Shown here piece after piece: positions 35,301 to 41,875 of a DNA stretch of 64,000 bases (positions are counted from its first letter, which is position 1; the number at the start of each line of letters is the position of its first letter). The notes beneath the pieces are model-generated. The model saw nothing but the letters and a program-made list of their open reading frames with translations. It made no database searches and had not been told where the DNA came from. The stretch spans positions 1 to 64,000 of the forward strand of contig JAGASS010000033.1 in NCBI GenBank assembly GCA_017621655.1. The letters run 5' to 3'. Made by a program: the position numbers and the translations under genes. The stretch is from Clostridia bacterium. Its GTDB lineage: Bacteria; Bacillota; Clostridia; Oscillospirales; CAG-272.

Positions 35301-36306
35301 GATCTCTGTAAACGGTACCGTTACTTACGAAGTATCGCTTTACACCTACATCAGAAAGGCACTTGCTTCTGACGAGCTTAATGCTAACCAGAAGAACTAC
35401 CTCAAGGCACTCTACGATGCTAACGAGGATGCTAAGAAGACTCCGGCGACCACTCCCGTTTACGTTGCTCTGGCTAACCAGAGAGGCGATATGGGAACTC
35501 CCGCTAGACCTTCCAAAAACTGGATCGACATTTACGATATCACCGCGGGCAACATGAACACTCCGTATAAGAGCTACAGTGTTACCGCAGGTGCGATCTC
35601 CGGCTTCAAGTTCCGTAACTCCGCTACGTTCGGTGAGGTTCTCCTTATCGCGGGCGCTTACGACGGCGAGATCATTTCTATGGAGACCGGCGAGACCCTT
35701 TGGATAACTCACAAGGCAGCTCAGAACGCTCACTCTATCGAGCTTCTTCCTAACGGCGTGCTTGCAACTGCATCCTCCGCAGGAAACGCAGTTCATCTCT
35801 TCAACACTGCTCTTAGTGAAGATCAGGAGCCCACGATCTTCGCTCTTACCGATGCTCACGGCGTTCTTTGGGATCCCGAGTACAACGTGCTTTGGGCACT
35901 CGGTCGTACCCACCTCTGGGCACTCGATGTAACTATTAACGAAGACGGCACTGTCGCGGTTGTTAAGAACGAGACACTCAGCTATGAGATGGATATGGAC
36001 CACGGTCACGACCTCCAGCCCTTCTACGGAAATAAGGATTACCTCCTTGTTACCGGTTCGACTGTTATGCTCTACAATAAGAAGACAAAGACTCTCACTG
36101 AGCTCTACTACGAGGGACACAGTGTTAAGGGTATCGGCGTTCTTCCGGACGGCGACATCGTTTACATCTATCCCGATGATCTCTATGAGACTTGGAACTC
36201 CACTTGGATCAACCGCATTGATCGCGCTACCGGCGAGATCACTCAGATCCACTCCAACCAGGGACGTTTCTACAAGCTCCGCGTATTCAACTACGACTAT
36301 CAGTAA
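32350..36306 (+). CDS. Giant secreted multidomain protein with cysteine-rich repeats and a C-terminal propeller
   Basis: The start at 32350 follows GAAAGGAG and gives 1318 residues. A signal peptide (MKKRALSLLLACFMVVSTFI, cut near VHA) is followed by three related beta-rich modules (about 40-250, 255-475 and 480-685) that repeat a LPMNW or LPIIF opening, a V(V/I)FTAPSNGEYEFS-like strand and an aromatic closing strand. Next is a cysteine-rich region of about 190 residues with CPCG, CAGGCG, CTDCGYAC, CSIC and CDKCG. A linker and a WD/NHL-like propeller region end the protein (LLIAGAYDGEIISMETGETL, VLWDPEYNVLWALGR). The propeller recalls DUF6528. No LPXTG, S-layer or dockerin sequence is seen, so release or non-covalent attachment is likely. 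The function is unknown. Confidence 0.85.
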   Translation: MKKRALSLLLACFMVVSTFIISRPVVDVHAVEYYEDVNQWTLPMDWSTGLKSQNPSADLYTHDMGFNYAEMADKPWKFAFYTDVDAGTAYVAESTVAADTITTNPAVSGKGKGPAPFIETLNNRWIFVGTTNYTNWYVCSTGRWQDPSIAKGDNSTYMKFTHYNKSYTPAVVFIAPQDGTYSFSELVTGVTFTGTNGDAATLTATVRKNGEVIATFSPTSDNASKTLTGTVELKKNEELAFVFSQDVNNFVAYGAADKTPVQFNLGTTVVKRIGDLTTYPTYELPMNWLNSTDTDANGWSTTRQGEWFLTHSNNLDGTPSTSLRSDWTTGSAPTTVPRPWFEGGKNVTRTSWYINPENRWGGTTIFNSGVEGEYFLVIPSASYNPSIVFTAPSNGEYEFSALFNGVEGKMVDANSVAIEVLATATVLDNQLDSCTVKEGSLNGSLEGTVVLKAGQKLVFTFDLTTSAAVVNHQDFLHMTGATVEKIGGIPEDYATDVELPIIFDKNVAYTHTDKFGMLELHGYRTGVGIYDDTIKFEVLDDGRFVAWDTDIRRPASGDWTAVWTGTVDGNLTGIGGHYNNSTVQRIEGSAFEFTAPYTGEFKISVGCTAGWFTSRLSYAKYMLKDAEGNILDEVTNEDATSSDRLVPRVVEATVELTKGEKIYFIRETIDNPDNANINLSCEGSITLSIIALDHNCSADTVTYHPAASASCADGNIEYWACPCGINYADANATTELLGATVIPGTGHIASDKYENDATHHWNLCAGGCGLVMDKEAHSFGYDGKCTDCGYACKHEEDGGVISTPNCIFPGVCSICNSAVKPTDSNNHVLGDSEVAYYSNGNGTHKKVTVCCKAELAVDEKCVFGADNVCDKCGYESAVHSDVEDAFDNAFNGGNNDVNVTGPNDSLLDYVTKVTGTDVEGVQYAHFNIHHVDGKVTLRHHFIITADSYAITLNGKAVTLTNVEGTNIWYFDTTPVVGKYDVADKISVNGTVTYEVSLYTYIRKALASDELNANQKNYLKALYDANEDAKKTPATTPVYVALANQRGDMGTPARPSKNWIDIYDITAGNMNTPYKSYSVTAGAISGFKFRNSATFGEVLLIAGAYDGEIISMETGETLWITHKAAQNAHSIELLPNGVLATASSAGNAVHLFNTALSEDQEPTIFALTDAHGVLWDPEYNVLWALGRTHLWALDVTINEDGTVAVVKNETLSYEMDMDHGHDLQPFYGNKDYLLVTGSTVMLYNKKTKTLTELYYEGHSVKGIGVLPDGDIVYIYPDDLYETWNSTWINRIDRATGEITQIHSNQGRFYKLRVFNYDYQ

Positions 36307-36323
36307 GAAAGGAGTAAATAATA

Positions 36324-36455
36324 ATGGAAAAGAAATTTGAAATGCCTACTATCAACGTAGTAGTTTTTGAGAATGAAGACGTTATTACTACCTCCGGTCT
36401 TGACTTTGCTCTTGGTTCGTTTGCGTTCCCGGGCTTCAACCCCTTCGGCGAGTAA
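36324..36455 (+). CDS. 43-residue peptide with DVITTSG motif
   Basis: This small gene starts at ATG 36324 with AAAGGAG ten bases before it, 17 bases after the stop of the giant secreted protein. The peptide begins MEKKFEMPTINVVVFENED, has the core DVITTSG and ends in a Gly/Phe/Pro-rich tail (LGSFAFPGFNPFGE). I recall many short Clostridia ORFs with a charged start, a VVxFExxDVITTSG core and a variable hydrophobic tail, often next to large secreted proteins. Their role is unproven. The leader-plus-tail layout resembles a modified-peptide precursor, but no modification enzyme is seen here. It ends at a strong terminator, so it belongs to the secreted protein's transcript. Confidence 0.7.
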   Translation: MEKKFEMPTINVVVFENEDVITTSGLDFALGSFAFPGFNPFGE

Positions 36456-36468
36456 TAACAAAATGGAA

Positions 36469-36496
36469 AACCACCTGCTTCGGCAGGTGGTTTTTT
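36469..36496 (+). terminator. Terminator of the secreted protein operon
   Basis: AACCACCTGC, loop TTCG, GCAGGTGGTT followed by a T run. Confidence 0.9.
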
Positions 36497-36606
36497 AATG
36501 AATAGTGAATGATGAATGATGAATAATTTTCGGGCTGTCGTGGGCGCCAGCCCCTACCGCGAAAGCATCAAACGCTTCCGTAGGAGCTAATGGCACTATT
36601 TTCCCC
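36497..36606. repeat. MITE-like repeat remnant at the sigG break
   Basis: The segment opens with tandem TGAATGA-type units (36498-36527), then GGGCTG/CAGCCC as a hairpin (36532-36553) with the flank CCCTACCG. Such TGAAT-rich ends with a GC-rich hairpin are frequent dispersed repeats in Clostridia genomes (remembered resemblance). It directly abuts the point where the sigma-G similarity stops. Confidence 0.45.
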
Positions 36607-36907
36607 TCGGTACATTCATCGGCACGGCGTAGGTGGAAAATTTGACGTCGAGATCGGTATTAAAATTGTCGACCGCTTTGATCAGTCCGACGCATCCGAC
36701 CTGAAAGAGATCGTCTACGTTTTCTTTTCTGTTTGTGAAGCGTTGGACTATGCTGAGGACAAGGCGCAGATTTCCGTCGATAAGCTGTCGGCGCGCGTCA
36801 GTGTCTCCCGCCTTAGTTTTTAAGAGCAGTTCCCTTTTCTCTTCGTCGTTAAGTGTCGGCAGCTTTGCCGTATTCACTCCGCAAATTTCAACCTTACTGT
36901 AATACAT
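36596..36907 (-). pseudogene. sigG: Truncated sigma-G (RNA polymerase sporulation sigma factor) gene
   Basis: The ATG at 36907 (MYYSKVEICGVNTAKLPTL) follows GGAGGGG. The first 95 or so residues match SigG almost motif for motif: SKVEICGVNT, NGNLRLV in region 2.1, DDLFQVGCVGLIKAVDNF in region 2.2-2.3 and VKFSTYAVPM. After AVPM the normal continuation (IIGEIRRYLRD) is replaced by NVPRGK and a stop. Regions 2.4, 3 and 4 (about 160 residues) are missing. The break coincides with a repeat-like sequence. A functional sigma factor cannot be made from this copy alone. Another intact copy could exist elsewhere. The gene lies behind a terminator hairpin that overlaps its ribosome-binding site. Confidence 0.8.
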
Positions 36908-36956
36908 AAAACCCCTCCGCAAAATACTGTTTTAAGTATTGACGCGGAGGAGTTTT
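36908..36956 (-). terminator. Terminator of the UPF0210 operon, overlapping the sigG ribosome-binding site
   Basis: On the leftward strand AAAACTCCTCCGC pairs with GCGGAGGGGTTTT over 13 bp with one G-U pair, and AATACT/AGTATT forms an inner stem. The 3' arm contains the GGAGGGG that should serve the sigG start, and the T run ends at the ATG. Confidence 0.75.
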
Positions 36957-36990
36957 CATTATGCAGTTATTGCGCTTTAGGAATAATTTG

Positions 36991-38349
36991 TCAGTTCTTC
37001 AAGCTATGTATCGGCGCGGGGATTCTGCCGCCGCGTGCGATGAATTTTTCGCAGGAATAGGGGTTGACGTTGATGATCGGTGCATAGCCGAGCAGACCGC
37101 CGAAGTTGACAGTTTCACCGATTCCCTTACCCTCTACCGGGATTATACGTACAGCCGTAGTCTTGGTGTTTGCAACGCCTATCGAGATCTCGTCAGCGAT
37201 GATACCGCTGATGGTATCTGCCGTCGTATCGCCCGATACCGCGATCATATCAAGTCCGACCGAGCATACTGCCGTCATTGCTTCGAGCTTTTCGATAGTG
37301 AGCGCGCCCTTTGCAACGGCTTCGATCATTCCTGCGTCCTCGGAAACGGGAATAAATGCGCCCGAAAGTCCGCCGACGAAGCTCGATGCCATTACGCCGC
37401 CCTTTTTGACTGCGTCGTTAAGAAGCGCGAGCGCGGCGGTCGTACCGGGAGCACCTACGCTTTCGAGTCCCATTCCCTCGAGAATGTGCGCGACCGAGTC
37501 GCCGATAGCGGGCGTCGGTGCAAGCGACAGGTCAACGATTCCGAAAGGAACACCGAGGCGGTTTGACGCCTCACAAGCGACGAGCTGACCCATTCTAGTG
37601 ATCTTGAACGCCGTCTTTTTGATCAGGTCGGCAAGCTCCGAGAAGGAGCAATCGCCTGCGCGCTTTATAGCGCTTGAAACAACACCGGGGCCTGAGACAC
37701 CGACGTTAATAACGGTCTCCGGCTCGCCTACACCGTGGAACGCGCCAGCCATGAAGGGGTTATCCTCGGGAGCATTTGCGAATACCACGAATTTAGCGCA
37801 ACCAATGGATTCTCTGTCAGCAGTGAGCGATGCGGTCTTTTTGATTAGATGACCCATTCGCGCGACTGCGTCCATATTGATGCCCGCTTTGGTGGATGCT
37901 ACGTTCACCGACGAGCAGACTCTTTCCGTTTCATTAAGCGCATAGGGGATAACGTTAAGGAGCTTATCTGCGCCATTTGTCATTCCCTTCTGTACAAGTG
38001 CCGAATAACCGCCTATAAAGTTTACGCCGAGATCGGATGCGGCGCGGTCAAGCGTTTTTGCAAGGTTGAGGTAGCCGTCCTCCGATATGTTTCCACCGAC
38101 AAGAGATATAGGCGTGATCGAAATACGCTTGTTTATGATCGGGATACCGTACTGCTTTTCGATGTCGCAAGCAGTAGGAACAAGCTTTTCCGCGGTCTTC
38201 GTGATCTTATCGTAGACCTTTGCGCAAAGCTTGTCTTCATCCTCGCTTACGCAATCGTAGAGCGAGATTCCCATCGTTACCGTTCTTATATCAAGGTTTT
38301 CCTCGCGGATCATATTGATCGTTTCGAGGATATTTTTCATATCTATCAT
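36991..38349 (-). CDS. UPF0210 (DUF711, PFL) family protein
   Basis: This 452-residue protein is recognisable from its start ([20 protein letters not shown]) and from [12 protein letters not shown] and [11 protein letters not shown]. It is soluble. The family is conserved in Bacillota and archaea next to a small ACT-domain protein and has no proven enzymatic role; a fold related to glycyl-radical enzymes has been noted (family knowledge). The gene follows the ACT gene by nine bases with the ribosome-binding site GAGGTGG, so the pair is cotranscribed. It ends at a terminator that overlaps the ribosome-binding site of the sigG fragment. Confidence 0.9.
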   Translation of the reverse strand: MIDMKNILETINMIREENLDIRTVTMGISLYDCVSEDEDKLCAKVYDKITKTAEKLVPTACDIEKQYGIPIINKRISITPISLVGGNISEDGYLNLAKTLDRAASDLGVNFIGGYSALVQKGMTNGADKLLNVIPYALNETERVCSSVNVASTKAGINMDAVARMGHLIKKTASLTADRESIGCAKFVVFANAPEDNPFMAGAFHGVGEPETVINVGVSGPGVVSSAIKRAGDCSFSELADLIKKTAFKITRMGQLVACEASNRLGVPFGIVDLSLAPTPAIGDSVAHILEGMGLESVGAPGTTAALALLNDAVKKGGVMASSFVGGLSGAFIPVSEDAGMIEAVAKGALTIEKLEAMTAVCSVGLDMIAVSGDTTADTISGIIADEISIGVANTKTTAVRIIPVEGKGIGETVNFGGLLGYAPIINVNPYSCEKFIARGGRIPAPIHSLKN

Positions 38350-38358
38350 TGAGCCACC

Positions 38359-38628
38359 TCAGATACTGTGCATTGAGTTGAAAATGTCCTCGTGCATCGT
38401 ATGTATTACGAGCCCGTTTTCTTCACCGAGTGCCGTCATCGTGTCGATAAACGACGAGAACGGAATCGTCAGCGTGCTTATATCGACCACCATTATCATA
38501 GCGAAATACTCGCTCAAAACCGACTGCGAAATATCAACGATATTCGCCTTATACTCAGCGCAAGCGGCACTTACCTTTGCGATAATGCCCATACTGTCGC
38601 GTCCTGTTACCGAAATTACTGCTTTCAT
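38359..38628 (-). CDS. ACT-domain protein (UPF0237)
   Basis: The start at 38628 (MKAVISVTGRDSMGIIAKVS) follows GGAGGAAA; it gives 89 residues, the family norm. One ACT domain is seen (strand, VTGRDSMGIIAKVSAACAEY helix, then ANIVDISQSVLSEYFAMIMV), followed by a second half for the partner fold. ACT domains bind amino acids to control partner proteins. In many Bacillota this protein is encoded with UPF0210, as here nine bases apart, so it probably regulates that partner (inference). Confidence 0.9.
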   Translation of the reverse strand: MKAVISVTGRDSMGIIAKVSAACAEYKANIVDISQSVLSEYFAMIMVVDISTLTIPFSSFIDTMTALGEENGLVIHTMHEDIFNSMHSI

Positions 38629-38680
38629 AGTTTCCTCCGAATTTTTAATACATATATAATACTCTTTTTCGAGTAAAAAA

Positions 38681-39460
38681 TCAATAGTTTTTCTGACGTA
38701 AAACTTCAAAACCTATCACAGTTGCCGCAGAAGCAGCTGAAAGCGACGCGTCAAAATCCCGTCCGTACTCGATACGGACTATGCTATCTGCTTTTTCGAG
38801 GATCGAGCGTGATATTCCGCGCTTTTCTCCGCCGATGACGAGAAGTATCGGGCGGGTAAGGTCCGCCTCGTATATCGGAACCGAATCCTCAATATCGGCG
38901 CAGACTACCTTGTATCCCTTGTCTTTGAAGACTTCAACGGCATTTTCAAAGGTCTCGTCGGAATAGACGTCGATAAGCTCCGATGCACCTGCCGATGCAC
39001 GGCATACTACTCCCGACGCGCTCATCCAATTCCGCTTGCCGAGGATAACGCCGTCTGCCCCCGCTGCGTAAAGCGAGCGAAGCGCGTAACCGAAGTTATA
39101 CGGATCCTCAATGCCCTCTATCATAACGTAAAATCCGTTATCCTTTATGTTAGCCGAGGCGGTGTTAAGAAGTGTGCGGTCGGTACATTCGGCAATTATT
39201 CCGCCGTGTGTATTGCCCGTTGCCATTTCGTCGATTGCTTCGGGCTCTGTAAGCTTTATTTCAAAGCCCTGCTCCTCTGCGCGATGCGTAAGCCAGGATA
39301 GCTCCTTTTTCTCCTTTTTCGCGCGGTCGGCAGAATAGTAGACGGTCTTTATTTTTCTATCGTTATTCCCTGCCTTTTCGCGCACCGAAATGAGCGTTCG
39401 CAGGGATACTATTCCCTCAAATATATTGCTTCCTACGAATCTTGAATATTCCTTCTTCAT
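38681..39460 (-). CDS. SpoU/TrmH-family RNA 2'-O-methyltransferase
   Basis: This 259-residue protein has the SpoU core: EGIEDPYNFGYALRSLYAAG (motif 1, with N and R), a middle strand, VIGGEKRGISRSILEKAD (motif 2) and LSAASAATVIGFEVLRQ (motif 3). This trefoil-knot fold transfers methyl groups from SAM to ribose of rRNA or tRNA. The N-terminal 90 residues look like an RlmB-type substrate-binding extension. Specificity cannot be read. It starts behind GGAGATCA. It lies 50 bases upstream of the ACT gene in the same direction. Confidence 0.88.
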   Translation of the reverse strand: MKKEYSRFVGSNIFEGIVSLRTLISVREKAGNNDRKIKTVYYSADRAKKEKKELSWLTHRAEEQGFEIKLTEPEAIDEMATGNTHGGIIAECTDRTLLNTASANIKDNGFYVMIEGIEDPYNFGYALRSLYAAGADGVILGKRNWMSASGVVCRASAGASELIDVYSDETFENAVEVFKDKGYKVVCADIEDSVPIYEADLTRPILLVIGGEKRGISRSILEKADSIVRIEYGRDFDASLSAASAATVIGFEVLRQKNY

Positions 39461-39472
39461 TTGATCTCCGCC

Positions 39473-39501
39473 TTGACAGTTACGTTTTACGATGCTATAA
39501 T
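39473..39501 (+). promoter_or_regulatory. Consensus promoter of the 179-residue membrane protein
   Basis: TTGACA at 39473-39478, a 17-base spacer and TATAAT at 39496-39501. Its paralogue at 51.4 kb has a similarly perfect promoter. Confidence 0.8.
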
Positions 39502-39527
39502 AATTAAAAAATTAATGAGGTCAGACA

Positions 39528-40067
39528 ATGAACGATACAGTGCATTTTGCCGAGTACACGGTAACTAAAAAACGCGAGGGGAAATATAGGCGTAACAGAA
39601 TACTCGCAATAATCGGATTTATTGCGTTCTTCGTTCTTGTTCTCATTATAATGCTTCTTATCATCGGGGCAGGCGCAGTAATCTGGTACGTTCCGCTTTC
39701 GCCGACAGCGATGTTTCTTGCTAAAAAGATCGTTTACGACCGTTACTTCAACACAGAATATAATTACTGTATTGCAGGCGGCACATTCATTCTTAACAGG
39801 ATCAACAGCGAAAGGTACAAAAAGGAGATCCTTCGCTTCAAGCTGTCTGATGCCGATATGATAGTCCCATACGTCGACGAATACAAGGAGAAAATAGATC
39901 GCCTTGCGCCGAAAACAAGAATAGAAGCGGTATCTAGCATGTCTGCTTCCGATATATACGCGATATCGGTAAATGATACGCTTGTGTTCGTTGAGGGCAT
40001 ATCAAAGACCGTGCGCCTTTTCAAGCTCTACAATAAGAATACGGAGATTACGAATACCGCGCTATGA
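39528..40067 (+). CDS. Small membrane protein, paralogue of the protein at 51.4 kb
   Basis: This 179-residue protein has a short cytoplasmic start (HFAEYTVTKKREGKYRR), one or two membrane segments (about 25-48 and 52-66) and a soluble domain of about 110 residues. The second half reads NTEYNYCIAGGTFILNRINS, RFKLSDADMIVPY and SKTVRLFKLYN. The protein at 51408-51956 has the same order (DYDYRIVGSELFFSIV, DLIRLEKIAPY, KMLKLIKLYN), so they are paralogues of one unnamed family. Function is unknown. The gene stands alone behind a strong promoter, and its stop lies inside a terminator hairpin shared with the convergent gene. Confidence 0.78.
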   Translation: MNDTVHFAEYTVTKKREGKYRRNRILAIIGFIAFFVLVLIIMLLIIGAGAVIWYVPLSPTAMFLAKKIVYDRYFNTEYNYCIAGGTFILNRINSERYKKEILRFKLSDADMIVPYVDEYKEKIDRLAPKTRIEAVSSMSASDIYAISVNDTLVFVEGISKTVRLFKLYNKNTEITNTAL

Positions 40068-40094
40068 AGCTTGCTTATGCAAGCTTCTTTTTGT
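40066..40094. terminator. Terminator hairpin formed from two convergent gene ends
   Basis: GAAGCTTGC, loop TTAT, GCAAGCTTC then a T run. The TGA stop of the rightward gene lies at the base of the stem, and the stop of the leftward gene (TTA on this strand) lies in the loop. Confidence 0.85.
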
Positions 40095-41643
40095 CAAAAT
40101 GACGAACAGTAAAAACTATTACTGCGGTCACAAGAGGATACGCAAATACTATGCAAACGATCGTTGCAAGCGTTTTTGAAAAAGGCGCAGTCGCTTTAAC
40201 GAGCGTACCGTTATCGGAAATGACGAGCTTCGTACCGTTTGCGTAAAGCTTAAAGCGCTTGTCCGCGTTGATATTGCCCTTAATATCGAGAAGCTTATTT
40301 CCTACCGAATACGAGTATTCATAGCTGCCGTCGCTATAGGTGCCGCAAGAAAGAGCGACGGGCTTCTTATTATAAGTCCAGCTCTCGGCAACAACTACCG
40401 TGTGCTTATTTTCAGGGGTAAGCACGACGAAGATGTCGTCTCCGTTTTCGACGTAACCCTTATCCACGAGAACAAGCTTTCCGTGATTGAGCACGCCCTC
40501 ACCGACCTCGGCTCTGTTTGAATATACACCGCCGCCGAGATTATAGGTTCCGACGTTATAGACTCCGCCACCGTATACGGCTTTACCGAGGTTAATTACG
40601 CCTGTGCTCTGCGTAAAGATACCGAGCTCGGAATTATATATATTTCCGCCCTTTTCGGATGCGACTCCGCTTGTAAGGAAGAAGCCCTCTCCCGTTACCG
40701 CGTTACCGCTGTTATAGACGTTTCCGCCGTTTTGGGCGGTATTTTCACTTAAAACCGAGCCGGAAAGCTCAAGCTCGGAGGTATTATAGATTCCTCCGCC
40801 CTCTCCATTTTCGCATACGTTTTTATTTATCTTTCCGCCCTTTATGACGGCTTTTCCGCTATTATAGACCGCGCCGCCCTTAGTAGACGCAGAGCATTCG
40901 GTTATCGATGCAGACAAATACTGCATTTCGCCGAAGTTATAGAGAGCGCCGCCGTTCGGCGCATTGCACTTCGAGACAGTTACTGCAACAAACGTTGCCT
41001 TGCCCTCATTAAATACGGCTCCTCCGTCGTTTGCAGAACAGTTTTCAATATTACCCGATGCCAGAGTAAGCGTTCCGGCGTTATATATAGCGCCGCCCGA
41101 TGACGAAGCGCGGCAGTTTTCTATCACGCCGCCGAACATAGTAAACTCGCCTTCGTTATAAACTGCAGCACCAGAGAGCGACGTCATAGCGTTTTTTATA
41201 ACAACGGAAGCGCACATTTCGAGCTTCGCGCCCTTCTCGACTCTGAAAACAGAGCCACTTCGAACGGCATTATCGCCGTCGAAAACAAGGTCTGACTTGT
41301 TTTCCTCTGCAATTTGATCGCCTAGAGTAAGACCGGTTCCCTCTCCACTCAAAACGAACATATTGCCGTCAAAGCTTCCCTTGATGCTTGCGCCTTCGCC
41401 GATAATAACGTAGCTTCCCGACGTAATGTTTATGCTCTTGGATAGGACAACGTCCTTGATGATCTTTATAACACCGTTTTTATAAACTACTCCGTCAGTT
41501 CCGAGCGCCGAAACGAGCTCCTCCGGCGTAGTTACCGTCCCGCCCGGCGCAGTTGCGCTTGCTTCAGCAGCAATTGCAGAATTAGGAACAGCCGATATTA
41601 TCAAAAGCGATATCAGTAATACTGAAAATATCTTTCTAAGCAT
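40075..41643 (-). CDS. Surface beta-helix repeat protein with C-terminal membrane anchor
   Basis: This 522-residue protein has a signal peptide (MLRKIFSVLLISLLIISAVP, cut near AIAAEA). From about residue 155 to 400 it repeats units of 21-24 residues with the pattern (S/N)GGA(V/I)YN.G......G.(I/V).(N/E)C.A. This Pmp-like repeat makes a right-handed parallel beta-helix. A beta-rich cap (about 405-475) and a final membrane segment with a basic tail (VTAVIVFTVRHFDKKKLA) follow, so it is displayed outside and anchored by a helix. Such proteins act in adhesion or sugar binding (inference). No catalytic residues are visible. It has its own consensus promoter. Confidence 0.85.
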   Translation of the reverse strand: MLRKIFSVLLISLLIISAVPNSAIAAEASATAPGGTVTTPEELVSALGTDGVVYKNGVIKIIKDVVLSKSINITSGSYVIIGEGASIKGSFDGNMFVLSGEGTGLTLGDQIAEENKSDLVFDGDNAVRSGSVFRVEKGAKLEMCASVVIKNAMTSLSGAAVYNEGEFTMFGGVIENCRASSSGGAIYNAGTLTLASGNIENCSANDGGAVFNEGKATFVAVTVSKCNAPNGGALYNFGEMQYLSASITECSASTKGGAVYNSGKAVIKGGKINKNVCENGEGGGIYNTSELELSGSVLSENTAQNGGNVYNSGNAVTGEGFFLTSGVASEKGGNIYNSELGIFTQSTGVINLGKAVYGGGVYNVGTYNLGGGVYSNRAEVGEGVLNHGKLVLVDKGYVENGDDIFVVLTPENKHTVVVAESWTYNKKPVALSCGTYSDGSYEYSYSVGNKLLDIKGNINADKRFKLYANGTKLVISDNGTLVKATAPFSKTLATIVCIVFAYPLVTAVIVFTVRHFDKKKLA

Positions 41644-41669
41644 AAAAACCTCCGTTAAAACGTGACTAT

Positions 41670-41698
41670 ATTATATCATCAATTCCGTTGGATGTCAA
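41670..41698 (-). promoter_or_regulatory. Promoter of the beta-helix protein
   Basis: On the leftward strand TTGACA is at 41698-41693, with a 17-base spacer and TATAAT at 41675-41670. CGGAGG precedes the ATG. Confidence 0.8.
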
Positions 41699-41875
41699 AG
41701 GAAATGACGCTTTTTAATAAATTAATTTCATTAATTTCATTAAATTAACAATTCATTAACCATTTTGGCTTAAAAGCGTGTATAATTATGATGGGGATGA
41801 TTGGAAAATCCATCACTCCACAAACGACAATCATATAGAAAACAATTATTCAATACTATAAAGGAGACAACTAAA

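Noticed and set aside
33526-36252. Two long antisense open frames (434 and 463 codons) inside the giant secreted protein gene
   Set aside because: They run opposite a strongly coding gene and show valine/serine-rich, motif-free translations typical of codon-bias artefacts. Similar antisense frames occur in pckG and secA.
36500-36606. Skin-like element directly interrupting sigG
   Set aside because: No recombinase or second half of sigG lies within reach; kept only as a remote possibility in the sigG finding.
40700-41300. Regular repeats resembling a CRISPR array
   Set aside because: They are in-frame coding repeats (GGAVYN units) of a beta-helix protein, with no constant repeat-spacer lengths at DNA level.
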